A stretch of 37,729 bases of DNA from Caulobacteraceae bacterium (GCA_025450315.1 JANWHQ010000070.1:1-37729); one strand, 5' to 3'; counted from the stretch's first letter, positions 18,362 to 25,688 are shown. The notes: generated from the letters alone by a model not told the origin. Numbers and translations: made by a program.

Positions 18362-18823
18362 TTGGCGGGAGTTATTCTAAAGGACGCGGACGGTCACGCG
18401 CGGGCTCTGGCCAAGGGGGTCAGCTGGCGGTTCATCGGCACGGCGGACACCTTCATTTGGAGCCTGCTGATCACCCGCCAGCCGTTCAGCGCCGGCTCCA
18501 TCGCGGGGCTGGAGACCTTCACCAAGATCGCGCTCTTCTATCTGCACGAACGGCTCTGGCGGCTGCTTCCCTGGGCGCCCGATTCGCACGTGCGATCGCT
18601 GGTCAAGGCCGTTTCCTGGCGCCTGGTCGGCAGCCTCGACACCTTCCTGCTGAGCCTTCTGGTCACCGGCAAGGCCAAGTACGCCATCTCGATCGCCACG
18701 GCCGAGGCCCTGACCAAGATCGTCCTCTACTATGCCCACGAGCGTGTCTGGCGCCGCGTGCGCTGGGGACGGCTGGAGGACGGCGCCGCCTTGGAGGGCG
18801 CCGGCCCGGCGCCGCCTGCCTGA
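18362..18823 (+). CDS. Tandem DUF2061 membrane protein
   Basis: A protein of about 153 residues is made of two copies of the small DUF2061 unit. Copy one (residues 11-66) has HARALAKGVSWRFIGTADTFIWSLLITRQPFSAGSIAGLETFTKIALFYLHERLW. Copy two (residues 76-133) has HVRSLVKAVSWRLVGSLDTFLLSLLVTGKAKYAISIATAEALTKIVLYYAHERVW. Each copy has a KxxSWRxxGxxDTF entry and an E-x-x-TKI-x-L-(F/Y)-Y-x-HER-x-W exit, with two hydrophobic helices between. The function of DUF2061 is unknown; the hydrophobic segments suggest an inner-membrane location. I chose the TTG at 18362 because GGGAGAAG (18349-18356) precedes it. Upstream in-frame TTG 18326 and GTG 18344 are possible. A short Ala/Pro-rich tail ends the protein. 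Confidence 0.8.
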   Translation: MAGVILKDADGHARALAKGVSWRFIGTADTFIWSLLITRQPFSAGSIAGLETFTKIALFYLHERLWRLLPWAPDSHVRSLVKAVSWRLVGSLDTFLLSLLVTGKAKYAISIATAEALTKIVLYYAHERVWRRVRWGRLEDGAALEGAGPAPPA

Positions 18824-18934
18824 CGCGCCAGCCGCCGGTTCCCGGTCGCGGGGAAATGGTTTGCCATTTCTTCGGCCTCCCGCCATGGTTTGCAGCAAGA
18901 ATCGGCTCGAACCCTGGCCGTGAGAGGATGAAAG

Positions 18935-19426
18935 TTGCCGGAACCGCTTGACGCCGTCGACGCCAAGATCCTGGACCTGATCCAGCACGACGCCGGGCTC
19001 TCCGTCGCCGAGATCGCCGAACGCGTGGGTCTGTCCTCGAGCCCCTGCTGGCGGCGGACCAAGCGCCTGGAAGACGTCGGCATCGTCAAGAAGCGCGTCA
19101 CCCTGCTGGACCGCGAGCAGCTGGGGCTGGGCTTCGAGGTGTATGCGACGGTCAAGCTGTCGATGCCGACCAAGGACAACCTCGACCGCTTCGAGGCCCT
19201 GGTGCAGGGCTGGCCCGAGGTGGTGCAATGCGCCACCGTCACCGGCGGCGAGGACTATCTGCTGCGGATCGTCACCCGCGACATCCACGGCTTCGACAAC
19301 TTCCTGAGGGACACGCTGTTGTCGTCGGGCCTGGTGGCCAACTGCCAGAGCCGGATCGTGGTGCGCGGGGTGAAGGATTCCACCGCCGTACCGTTGGGGC
19401 TGGTCAGCCCGCACCTGGGCGCCTAG
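18935..19426 (+). CDS. Lrp/AsnC-family transcriptional regulator
   Basis: This 163-residue regulator has an N-terminal winged helix-turn-helix (LDAVDAKILDLIQHDAGLSVAEIAERVGLSSSPCWRRTKRLEDVGIVKKRVTLLDREQLGLGF, residues 5-67) and a C-terminal RAM/AsnC ligand-binding domain (VYATVKLSMPTKDNLDRFEALVQGWPEVVQCATVTGGEDYLLRIVTRDIHGFDNFLRDTLLSSGLV). The GGEDYLL turn is the usual effector-site region for an amino acid. Such proteins form dimers to hexadecamers. The SSSPCWRR recognition helix is the common subtype that controls amino-acid metabolism. The TTG start has GAGAGG at normal spacing. The stop shares a CTAG with the convergent histidine kinase. The regulated gene is not evident; the 111-nt upstream region holds two ATGGTTTGC motifs (about 18857 and 18883) that could be half-sites for autoregulation. 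Confidence 0.93.
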   Translation: MPEPLDAVDAKILDLIQHDAGLSVAEIAERVGLSSSPCWRRTKRLEDVGIVKKRVTLLDREQLGLGFEVYATVKLSMPTKDNLDRFEALVQGWPEVVQCATVTGGEDYLLRIVTRDIHGFDNFLRDTLLSSGLVANCQSRIVVRGVKDSTAVPLGLVSPHLGA

Positions 19427-21432
19427 GCGACCGCGTCCTTGGCGGGGGCCTGCGCCTGGGCCTCGTTCAACACCCGCTCCAGCGCATCGTGCAGCTTGGC
19501 CAGCTGGATCGGCTTGGCCACGTGCATGTCCATGCCGGCGTTCAGGTACTCTTTGACCTGATGCACCATGGCGTTGGCCGACAGGGCGATGATCGGGGTG
19601 CGCCGCCGGCCGGTGCGGGCCTCGGCCGCGCGGATCTCCCGGGTGGCGGCGATGCCGTCCATCACCGGCATCTGGATGTCCATCAGGATCAGGTCGTAGC
19701 CGCCCGCGGCCCAGGCCTCGACCGCCTTCTGGCCGTCCGGCACGATGTCGACGTCCAGCCCGAAGGTCGAGATCACCGTCTTCAGCACCAGCTGGTTGGT
19801 GGCGTTGTCCTCGGCCGCCAGGATCCTCAGCGCCGACATCTCCGCCGCCGTGGGGTGGGGCGGGCCCTGGCCCGCAGCCTGGGCCTGGGTGGTGGCCGAG
19901 ACGCGCCGCAGCGGCACGCTCACGAAGAAGGTCGAGCCCACGCCCTGGATGCTTTCGGCCCAGACGTTGCCCCCCATCAGCTGGGCCAGCTCGCGGCAGA
20001 TGGCCAGGCCCAGTCCGGTGCCGCCGAACTGGCGGGTGGTGGAGCTGTCGACCTGGCTGAACTTCTGGAACAGCAGCGGCAGCTTGTCGGACGGCACCCC
20101 GATGCCGGTGTCTGTCACCGACACCTTCAGGCCGGCCCCGCCGTCCTGGCCTTCGCCGTCGATCAGCATCCGCACCTCGCCGGAGTGGGTGAACTTCAGC
20201 GCATTGGCCAGGAGGTTGTTCAGGATCTGCTGCAGCCGCGCCGTGTCGCCCCGGCGCACGCCCCTGGCGGAGGGGGTCAGCTCGACGCTGAAGCTCAGGC
20301 CCTTGGCGATCGCGGCCGGCTGGTGCGCCGCCTCCAGTTTGCGGCCCAGGTCCTCGGTGTCGAAGTCGGCGTCCTCGAGCTCCAAGCGTCCGGCCTCGAT
20401 CTTGGACAGGTCGAGGATGTCGTTCAGCACCGTCAGCAGCGCCTCGCCGGACTGGCGGATCACCCCGAGGCGCTCGCGCTGCTTGGGCGCCATCTCGCCC
20501 ATCGCCATGATCTGGGCCATGGCCAGCACGCCGTTCAGCGGCGTGCGGATCTCGTGGCTCATATTGGCCAGGAAGTGGGACTTCAGCACATTGGCCGCCT
20601 CGGCGGCGTCGCGCGCCTCGACCAGTTCGTCCATGGTCTCGTGCAGGGCCCGGTCGTGGCTCTCCAGGTCGGCCAAGAGAGCGTTGAAGCTGTCGGTCAG
20701 GCGGCCGAACTCGTCATGTTCGCCATGCGTCACGCGGCGGGTGAAGTCGCCCGAGCCGGCCACCTCGTGCATCGCCTGCGACAGCCGGTCGACCGGCCGG
20801 GTCAGGCGTCCGGCCAGCCAGCGGCCCATGAACAGGGCCATGCCGGCGGCCACGAAGAACAGGGCCCCGCCCATGGAGACGAAGCGGGGCGCCAGCGCGC
20901 CCAGGCCCTCGGGCTGGACGGTCAGCACCAGCGCGCCAACGCCAGCGGCGCCAAGGTCGGCGGGCGCCTTGATGGTCATGACGTCCGAACTTCTTGAGAC
21001 CCGCGGCTTCTCGATCGGGATGAATCCGGCGACCGGCTTGCCGTCGGCGCCGAGCAGCTCGGCGCGCAGCAGGCGCGGATCGGCACGGAGCGCCGTCATC
21101 GCGCCCAGGCCGTCGGTGGGGCTGTTGCGGGCGAAGGCCTGGGAGATCTCGCTGGCGGTGATCTGAACCAGGGTCTGCTGCGCCTGGCCGAAGTGGGCCC
21201 GTTCGGTGCGCCACTGCTGCAGCATGAACAGGGTGCACGCGCCCATGAGCACGACCACGGCCGTGACCAGGGCCACCACGGCGACCCGGCTCTGGAAGGT
21301 CAGGCCCTGAACCGGCGGACTCGGCTCGGGCCCCACGTCGGAGGCGCGCTCGGCCGGGCGGGCGCAGGACAGGTCGTCCTGGAGCTGGCTAGCGATCTGG
21401 GCGGCCACTCGAGCCCCTGAGGCGGTTTCCAA
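19423..21432 (-). CDS. Membrane hybrid sensor histidine kinase
   Basis: A 669-residue protein senses through a periplasmic loop and signals in the cytoplasm. TM1 is about residues 48-71, the periplasmic region 72-185 (with EISQAFARNSPTDGLGAMTALRADPRLLRAELL) and TM2 186-205, followed by HAMP (206-258). HisKA has the phospho-acceptor His293 in SHEIRTPLNGVL. The ATPase domain (about 395-508) has NLLANALKFTHSGEV, DTGIGVP and GGTGLGLAICRELAQLMGG. A C-terminal receiver (about 535-655) has Asp585 in LILMDIQMPVMDG, with Lys in HVAKPIQ. All catalytic residues appear intact. A separate phosphotransferase would be needed for relay. The listed start is a TTG with GAGG close by; GTG 21408 is an alternative. 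The ligand is unknown, and it has no cognate regulator next to it. Confidence 0.93.
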   Translation of the reverse strand: METASGARVAAQIASQLQDDLSCARPAERASDVGPEPSPPVQGLTFQSRVAVVALVTAVVVLMGACTLFMLQQWRTERAHFGQAQQTLVQITASEISQAFARNSPTDGLGAMTALRADPRLLRAELLGADGKPVAGFIPIEKPRVSRSSDVMTIKAPADLGAAGVGALVLTVQPEGLGALAPRFVSMGGALFFVAAGMALFMGRWLAGRLTRPVDRLSQAMHEVAGSGDFTRRVTHGEHDEFGRLTDSFNALLADLESHDRALHETMDELVEARDAAEAANVLKSHFLANMSHEIRTPLNGVLAMAQIMAMGEMAPKQRERLGVIRQSGEALLTVLNDILDLSKIEAGRLELEDADFDTEDLGRKLEAAHQPAAIAKGLSFSVELTPSARGVRRGDTARLQQILNNLLANALKFTHSGEVRMLIDGEGQDGGAGLKVSVTDTGIGVPSDKLPLLFQKFSQVDSSTTRQFGGTGLGLAICRELAQLMGGNVWAESIQGVGSTFFVSVPLRRVSATTQAQAAGQGPPHPTAAEMSALRILAAEDNATNQLVLKTVISTFGLDVDIVPDGQKAVEAWAAGGYDLILMDIQMPVMDGIAATREIRAAEARTGRRRTPIIALSANAMVHQVKEYLNAGMDMHVAKPIQLAKLHDALERVLNEAQAQAPAKDAVA

Positions 21433-21582
21433 CCTCGAACCCTATAGGGCCGATCTACTAACGCTTCGCTTCGCATCTCAACTAGAACGAGCGCGCGCCA
21501 CAAGTCTCGTGCGAGGCGCGACAAAAGGATGCACGGACCCGCACGATCGTAGTTAATAAATCCCTGACCCCTGGAAAGTCCG

Positions 21583-21597
21583 TTAGGGAAATGTTAA
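21583..21597 (+). promoter_or_regulatory. CtrA-like half-site pair
   Basis: TTAG-GGAAATG-TTAA matches the Caulobacter CtrA consensus TTAA-N7-TTAA with one mismatch. It lies 30 nt before the start of the small gene at 21627, in the 194-bp region between it and the divergent histidine kinase. Another lone TTAA is at 21553-21556. At this distance it would overlap a promoter only if the leader were very short. Confidence 0.4.
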
Positions 21598-21626
21598 GAC
21601 AACCTCGCCGTGTGAGGAGAGGGTTC

Positions 21627-21968
21627 ATGGAAAAGATTTTCGTTGTTAAGCGGGTCGCCGAGACGCTGTGGGCGGCCGAAGACGCGATGGACGAGGCTGT
21701 GGTGCACGCTTCGGCCCTGACCAGCGACATCGTGCAGGCCCGCAAGGACCTCGGCACGTCGCATCTGCTGTGGGACGCTTCGCTGGCCAAGGTCGCCGAA
21801 GCTCAGGCGGCTCTCGCCGCCGCTCGCACCGCCATGATGGACGCGCACCACGCGCTCTATGAAGTGAAGCTGCGCCTCGGCGTCCGCCAGAAGCTCGAAG
21901 GTGGCGGCCATCCCAGCGTGGAAGAAGATCACCGCGTCGACGAGACCCCGGTCCGTCGCGTCGGCTGA
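21627..21968 (+). CDS. Small helical protein of unknown function
   Basis: I do not recognise this 113-residue protein. It starts at ATG 21627 after a strong GAGGAGAGGG (21614-21623). In-frame codons upstream encode an Arg-rich stretch that looks like a leader and was rejected. Residues 8-90 are strongly helical with heptad-like hydrophobics and alanine clusters (AEDAMDEAVVHASAL, AKVAEAQAALAAARTAMMDAHHALYEVKLRLG), suggesting a coiled coil or helical bundle. The C-terminal tail (EGGGHPSVEEDHRVDETPVRRVG) is charged and probably disordered. There is no signal peptide, membrane segment or cysteine. A CtrA-like box precedes it and a strong hairpin follows it, so it looks like a monocistronic, regulated gene. 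Similarity to structural or adaptor proteins cannot be judged without a search. Confidence 0.75.
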   Translation: MEKIFVVKRVAETLWAAEDAMDEAVVHASALTSDIVQARKDLGTSHLLWDASLAKVAEAQAALAAARTAMMDAHHALYEVKLRLGVRQKLEGGGHPSVEEDHRVDETPVRRVG

Positions 21969-22015
21969 CGATTTCGTCGCCGGGTAGGGCGCCGAAGTTT
22001 TAACTTAGACCGGTT

Positions 22016-22048
22016 AATCGCGCCTCTGATGACGTCAGAGGCGCGATT
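22016..22048 (+). terminator. 14-bp perfect hairpin that encloses the next gene's start codon
   Basis: AATCGCGCCTCTGA (22016-22029) and TCAGAGGCGCGATT (22035-22048) are perfect complements around TGACG, followed by TCTCGTT. The position, 47 nt after the 21968 stop, and the GC-rich stem flanked by A/T pairs are those of an intrinsic terminator, though the T run is short. The ATG at 22029 of the next ORF begins on the last stem base and lies in the loop. Confidence 0.7.
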
Positions 22049-22556
22049 TCTCGTTAATGCCATCGTGGTCCCGCTGGGCGTCCTCCTGCCCATCGCGACG
22101 TCGGTGTTCGCCTGGTTCAAGGGCGGACCCGCCGACCGGATCGGCGGCGCCCTGTTCGGCATCGCGGTGCTGGCCACCGTCGGCTTCGAGCTGATCACCG
22201 GCCAATCCACTCCGGTCGTCCCGGAGCTGCTGCTGGACACCACCGTCGCCACCGGCTTCCTCGGCTTGGCCATCCGCTTCAACAGCCTGTGGCTGGGCGC
22301 CGCCATGATCGTCGCCGGCATCCAGCTCGCGGTGCACGCCACCCATCTTACGGATGGGGAGGATCCGATGTTCGCCGGTTTCAATCTCTACGCGGCGAGC
22401 CTCAACCTCATCTCCCTGGTCATCTGCCTGATCCTGATCGCTGGAACCATGGCCAGCATCCGCGCTCGCGTCGCCGGGCGTATGGGCGGCGGCGAACCGC
22501 AGCCTCCGCTGCAGCTGCGGGCCCGCCGGCCCGTGCGGGGACTGGTCAAGGGCTGA
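22029..22556 (+). CDS. Four-helix membrane protein of unknown function, paralogue A of a tandem pair
   Basis: A protein of about 175 residues with four hydrophobic segments: about 7-30 (FLVNAIVVPLGVLLPIATS), 36-55 (GGALFGIAVLATVGFELI), 69-100 (ATGFLGLAIRFNSLWLGAAM and onward) and 112-138. Between the third and fourth is HLTDGEDPMF. The C-terminal tail is basic and proline-rich (RARVAGRMGGGEPQPPLQLRARRPVRG). The segment AIRFNSLWLGAAMIVAGIQ is clearly related to [19 protein letters not shown] in the following gene, so the two are paralogues. I do not recognise the family. No Shine-Dalgarno precedes ATG 22029 and it sits inside a hairpin loop. Translation may therefore be leaderless or start at a later in-frame codon such as GTG 22065, although that would trim the first helix. 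Confidence 0.7.
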   Translation: MTSEARFLVNAIVVPLGVLLPIATSVFAWFKGGPADRIGGALFGIAVLATVGFELITGQSTPVVPELLLDTTVATGFLGLAIRFNSLWLGAAMIVAGIQLAVHATHLTDGEDPMFAGFNLYAASLNLISLVICLILIAGTMASIRARVAGRMGGGEPQPPLQLRARRPVRGLVKG

Positions 22557-22616
22557 GCTCCTGGTCGGCTTGCCAGCACCGCAGAGTCGGTTGTTTCATG
22601 GCCGCGGGGAGGCCGC

Positions 22617-23084
22617 ATGGAACAGCTGTTCCTGTACTCAAATATCGCCAACGTCCTGGCCCAGCTTCTGCTGGTCGTGACCTCGACGCTGGCCGCTCGG
22701 CGCTGGGGCGGACCCGCCGCGCGGTTTGCCGCTCTGGTCAACGCCGTGATCTGGCCCCTGACCACCTGCTTCGGCCTGCTCCCGGTCCCCGACGCGCCGG
22801 CGGTGCGGGTCGCATGCAGCCTCGACCTGTTGGCGGCCGCCGGCTTCCTCTACGCCGCCGCCCGCTACAATAGCCTTTGGATTGGCGTGGCGGTGCTGGC
22901 GCAGGGCGTCCAGACCGCGATCGACGTGATCTATATCGGCGACGGCTCGAGTTTCGACCGCATCCACCATTTCATCATCGGGGCGACCCAGAACCTCTTC
23001 ACCTACGCTATCCAGATCGCGATCCTGGGCGCCGCGCTGGCCGACCGCCGGCGCCTTGCCTTGCAGACCCCCGTTCGTGTATAG
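22617..23084 (+). CDS. Four-helix membrane protein of unknown function, paralogue B of a tandem pair
   Basis: This 155-residue protein starts at an ATG with GGGGAGG at good spacing. Hydrophobic segments are about residues 5-26 ([20 protein letters not shown]), 36-58 ([21 protein letters not shown]), 66-105 ([20 protein letters not shown], then [20 protein letters not shown]) and 120-145 ([20 protein letters not shown]). The core from [22 protein letters not shown] to the acidic turn YIGDGSSFD lines up with LDTTVATGFLGLAIRFNSLWLG to HLTDGEDPMF of the upstream gene, including the NSLWxG motif, a G-x-Q two turns later and the DG after the helix. No charged catalytic motif, cysteine pair or His cluster is present. 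The last codons overlap a possible promoter for rpmE. The function is unknown. Confidence 0.8.
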   Translation: MEQLFLYSNIANVLAQLLLVVTSTLAARRWGGPAARFAALVNAVIWPLTTCFGLLPVPDAPAVRVACSLDLLAAAGFLYAAARYNSLWIGVAVLAQGVQTAIDVIYIGDGSSFDRIHHFIIGATQNLFTYAIQIAILGAALADRRRLALQTPVRV

Positions 23085-23085
23085 C
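23056..23085 (+). promoter_or_regulatory. Candidate promoter of rpmE
   Basis: TTGCCT (23056-23061) and TATAGC (23080-23085) are separated by 18 nt, overlapping the 3' end of the preceding membrane-protein gene. This would give a leader of about 70 nt before the rpmE ATG, whose middle is a GC-rich stretch (CCGGCCCGGCCGGCGG) able to fold. The match is fair, and no competing promoter is evident. Confidence 0.4.
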
Positions 23086-23163
23086 CGCGCACTTCCGCCG
23101 GCCCGGCCGGCGGCGGCGCCATCACGGCGCGCCCCAGTCACCCGTTCGGTTCGAAGTCCCGCC

Positions 23164-23388
23164 ATGAAGCAAGACACCCATCCCGACTACCACTTCATCA
23201 CCGTGGTGATGACCGACGGGACCACCTATCAGACGCGCTCGACCTACGGGAAGGAAGGCGCGACCCTGAACCTCGACATCGATCCCAAGACCCATCCGGC
23301 CTGGACGGGCGGCAGCCACACCATGATGGACCGCGGCGGACGAGTGTCGCGGTTCGCGGCCAAGTACGGCGGCTTCCTCAAGAAGTAG
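23164..23388 (+). CDS. rpmE: 50S ribosomal protein L31
   Basis: This 74-residue protein is [20 protein letters not shown] followed by [30 protein letters not shown] and a basic end ([14 protein letters not shown]). It matches the alphaproteobacterial L31 form, which binds at the subunit interface near the central protuberance. There are no cysteines, so it is the zinc-free (C-minus) type. That is normal for this clade when no zinc-bound paralogue is meant. The ATG at 23164 has GAAG upstream. A GC-rich arm pair (CGCC ... GGCG, about 23398-23411) after the stop may contribute to termination before the convergent rcdA. Confidence 0.95.
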   Translation: MKQDTHPDYHFITVVMTDGTTYQTRSTYGKEGATLNLDIDPKTHPAWTGGSHTMMDRGGRVSRFAAKYGGFLKK

Positions 23389-23439
23389 GCCGGCCGCGCC
23401 GCATCCGGCGGCTGACGGACTATCCGATAAGGGAGAGGC

Positions 23440-23964
23440 TCAGGCCTCGGCGATGCCGAAGGCCGCCTGCAGCCTGCCCATCTGCTGCAGCACCGGGTGG
23501 CTGCCCGCGTTGGGCGCGGGTTCCGTGTACATGCGCCGGTCCAGGTGCGACACCCGCTCGAACAGGCGCGAGGCGCGCTCCTGCAGCGACAGAAGGCCGC
23601 CCGGCAGAAGGTCGGCGCCCTCGCCCTCGGCGGCCCGCTGGGATTCGTCGCCCACGCGATAGCGCTCCTGGCAGGCTTCGGAGGCGGGCATCTGGCCCTC
23701 GCGCACGGCGCGCTGGACCAGCAGCCACGAGGCCAGCTGCATCAGCCGGGTAGTCAGGCGCATGCTCTCGGAGGCGTAGGCCAGGGCCGCCTTGCGCGGC
23801 AGGCGCTTGGAGTCGTGCCGGCCGGCGCCGTCCAGATAGGCGGCGGTCTCCTCGACCAGCTCCATGCCTTCCTGGAAGGTGCGGTCGAACAACTCAGACG
23901 CGGCGAAGTCCTGGATGACGGCGATCCGCCAGGAGTCTTCAGCCAAAGCGCTCAACTCACTCAT
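23440..23964 (-). CDS. rcdA: RcdA, regulator of CtrA degradation (DUF1465)
   Basis: The 174-residue protein carries the DUF1465 signature: SWRIAVIQDFAASELFDRTFQEGMELVEETAAYLDGAGRHDSKRLPRKAALAYASESMRLTTRLMQLASWLLVQRAVREGQM. In Caulobacter this family is RcdA, a three-helix-bundle adaptor. With CpdR and PopA it delivers CtrA and other substrates to the ClpXP protease at the cell pole. A flexible tail follows (RMYTEPAPNAGSHPVLQQMGRLQAAFGIAEA), consistent with the disordered C-terminus needed for cargo binding. ATG 23964 (MSELSALAEDSW) with GGGGGA five bases before it is preferred; the upstream in-frame ATG would add an unrelated proline/arginine stretch. It lies downstream of the DUF1192 gene on the same strand and converges with rpmE. 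Confidence 0.88.
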   Translation of the reverse strand: MSELSALAEDSWRIAVIQDFAASELFDRTFQEGMELVEETAAYLDGAGRHDSKRLPRKAALAYASESMRLTTRLMQLASWLLVQRAVREGQMPASEACQERYRVGDESQRAAEGEGADLLPGGLLSLQERASRLFERVSHLDRRMYTEPAPNAGSHPVLQQMGRLQAAFGIAEA

Positions 23965-24052
23965 GAAATCCCCGCCCTTGCGCCGGTCGCCGGTCACCAT
24001 CGTCCGGCCAGGACGAGGGTGCAACGGCTGTGCCAAGCAAGCCCCACGCGAA

Positions 24053-24262
24053 CTATTCGCTTCTTATGCTGAATAAAGCGTCAGCGGCGGCGCGCCCCAT
24101 GTGCTTGCGCTGGAGCTGCCCATCGGTGCGGGCGATCTCCGCCTTCAGGAGCTCGATCCGCTCTTCCAGCTCTTCGCGCCCGTAGAGCTCAAGATCCTCG
24201 TGCGCCAGGGCCCTCAGCACTTCGCCCCGCAAAGGACGGGGTTCGGCGACTTCATCGATCAT
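24053..24262 (-). CDS. DUF1192 small protein
   Basis: The 69-residue protein is MIDEVAEPRPLRGEVLRALAHEDLELYGREELEERIELLKAEIARTDGQLQRKHMGRAAADALFSIRSE (about one continuous helix after residue 25). The acidic first half and the EELEERIELLKAEIARTxxxLxRK coiled-coil core match the DUF1192 family, found widely in alphaproteobacteria near rcdA and quinone-oxidoreductase genes. Its function is not established. No membrane or metal motif is present. It is divergent from the quinone oxidoreductase (80 nt) and about 88 nt upstream of rcdA on the same strand, so the two may be cotranscribed. Confidence 0.85.
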   Translation of the reverse strand: MIDEVAEPRPLRGEVLRALAHEDLELYGREELEERIELLKAEIARTDGQLQRKHMGRAAADALFSIRSE

Positions 24263-24342
24263 GGCCGCCTCTCTGGCTCCATCTTCGATCGACGTCTATC
24301 AGACGCTCCCAGGGCCGAAAGCGCAAGCTCGGGAGGCAGATC

Positions 24343-25326
24343 ATGCCGCAGACCATGGCCGCGGTGGGCGTGAGGGGCGGAAAAGGCCCGCCAGAGGCGC
24401 TCGAGCTGGTCCGCATCGACAGGCCCGAGCCGGGACCGGGCCAGATCCTCATCGCGGTGAAGGCGGCGGGAGTGAACCGGCCCGACGTGCTGCAGCGGCT
24501 GGGCTTCTATCCGCCCCCGCCGGGCGCGCCCGAGACCATGGGGCTGGAGGTCTCCGGCGAGGTGGCCGAGGTCGGCGAAGGCGCCTCGCGCTGGCGACCC
24601 GGCGACAAGGTCGCCGCCCTGCTGCCCGGGGGCGGCTACGCCGAATACGCGCTGGCCGACGCCCGCCACGCCCTGCCCGTGCCCAAGGGGCTGGATTTCG
24701 TGCAGGCCGCGTCCCTGCCGGAGACAGTCTTCACCGTCTGGGCGAACGTCTTCGACATCGGACATCTCGAACCAGGGGAATCCTGTCTCATCCATGGCGC
24801 CACCTCCGGCATCGGCGTCACCGCCATCCAGATGGCCAAGGCGGCCGGCGCGCGGGTGATCGCCACCGGCCGGGGCCCGGACAAGGCCCGGCAGGCCCGG
24901 GCGCTGGGCGCCGACTTGGCCATCGATTCGCTGGCCCAGGACTGGGCCGCCGAGGTCCAGGCGGCCGGCGGCGCCGACCTCGTGCTCGACATGGTCGGCG
25001 GGGCCTATACGCCCAAGAACATCGATGTCCTGAAGCCGCACGGCCGGCTGGTGCAAATCGCGCTCCTGGGCGGCGCCAAGGTCGAGATCGACCTCGGCCT
25101 CGTCATGCGCAAGCGCCTGACCCTGACCGGATCGACGCTGAGGCCGCGCCCGCCCGAGGACAAGGCGCGCCTGGCGCGGGGCGTGGAGCAGACGGTCTGG
25201 CCCTGGATCGAAGCCGGCAAGGTCCGGCCGATCGTCGACAGCGCCTTCCCCCTGGCCGAGGCGGCCAAGGCCCACGCCCGCATCGACGCCGCCGATCACC
25301 TCGGCAAGATCGTCCTGACCGTCTGA
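24343..25326 (+). CDS. NAD(P)H-quinone oxidoreductase, zinc-independent MDR (PIG3-like) family
   Basis: This 327-residue medium-chain reductase has the GroES-like N-terminus (MAAVGVRGGKGPPEALELVRID, AAGVNRPDVLQRLGFYPPPPGAPETMGLEVSGEV) and the Rossmann motif ESCLIHGATSGIGVTAIQMAKAAGARVIATG near residue 150, whose AxxGxG pattern prefers NADPH. The PPPPGAPETMGLEVSGEV stretch marks the PIG3/TP53I3 group that reduces quinones by one electron. No zinc-binding Cys/His set is present. The C-terminal RPIVDSAFPLAEAAKAHARIDAADHLGKIVLTV is typical. CGGGAGG lies 7 nt before the ATG. It converges with the VOC gene with 6 nt between stops. A role in quinone or redox stress handling is inferred from the family. 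Confidence 0.92.
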   Translation: MPQTMAAVGVRGGKGPPEALELVRIDRPEPGPGQILIAVKAAGVNRPDVLQRLGFYPPPPGAPETMGLEVSGEVAEVGEGASRWRPGDKVAALLPGGGYAEYALADARHALPVPKGLDFVQAASLPETVFTVWANVFDIGHLEPGESCLIHGATSGIGVTAIQMAKAAGARVIATGRGPDKARQARALGADLAIDSLAQDWAAEVQAAGGADLVLDMVGGAYTPKNIDVLKPHGRLVQIALLGGAKVEIDLGLVMRKRLTLTGSTLRPRPPEDKARLARGVEQTVWPWIEAGKVRPIVDSAFPLAEAAKAHARIDAADHLGKIVLTV

Positions 25327-25332
25327 GCCCCG

Positions 25333-25671
25333 CTAGTCCTCCGACCAGACGGCCAGCTCGTTGCCGGCCGGATCGGTGAAGTGGAAACGCCGCCCGCCCG
25401 GGAAGCTGAAGATGGGGCGCACCACCCGGCCGCCCGCCGCGCGCACCTTGGCCTCCATGGCCTCCAGGTCGTAGGCGTAGAGGATCAGCACGGGCTTGGT
25501 CACCCGCTCGGCGTCGGCGCTGAAGCCGCCGTCCAGGCCCTCGTGGAAGTCGCAGTAGCCGTCGCCCCAGTCCTGGAACGTCCAGCCGAAGGCCTGCTGG
25601 TAGAAGGCCTTGGTGACCTTCAGGTCGCCGCCGGGCTGCTCGATGTAATCGATCTTGCCGTCTTCGCGCAC
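25333..25671 (-). CDS. VOC-family (glyoxalase/bleomycin-resistance-like) protein
   Basis: This 112-residue single VOC-domain protein runs from GKIDYIEQPGGDLKVTKAFYQQAFGWTFQDWGDGYCDFHEGLDGGF through LILYAYDLEAMEAKVRAAGGRVVRPIFSFPGGRRFHFTDPAGNELAVWSED. The closing HFTDPAGNELAVW is the diagnostic second beta-alpha-beta-beta-beta half with the metal-ligand Glu. The GTG start at 25671 is preceded by GGGAGA; no in-frame ATG exists nearby. The substrate (thiol adduct, toxin or other) is unknown. The feature of interest is upstream: a GTTC-N7-GTTC-N7-GCTC array at 25689-25714 typical of LexA control, suggesting DNA-damage induction. It is followed downstream by the convergent oxidoreductase. Confidence 0.88.
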   Translation of the reverse strand: MREDGKIDYIEQPGGDLKVTKAFYQQAFGWTFQDWGDGYCDFHEGLDGGFSADAERVTKPVLILYAYDLEAMEAKVRAAGGRVVRPIFSFPGGRRFHFTDPAGNELAVWSED

Positions 25672-25688
25672 GATCGTCTCCCATCATT

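Noticed and set aside
21995-22018. Second CtrA box at TTAA ... TTAA before the membrane gene pair
   Set aside because: The two half-sites are 10 bases apart, and the TTAG-TTAA alternative is 5 apart; neither fits the N7 spacing.
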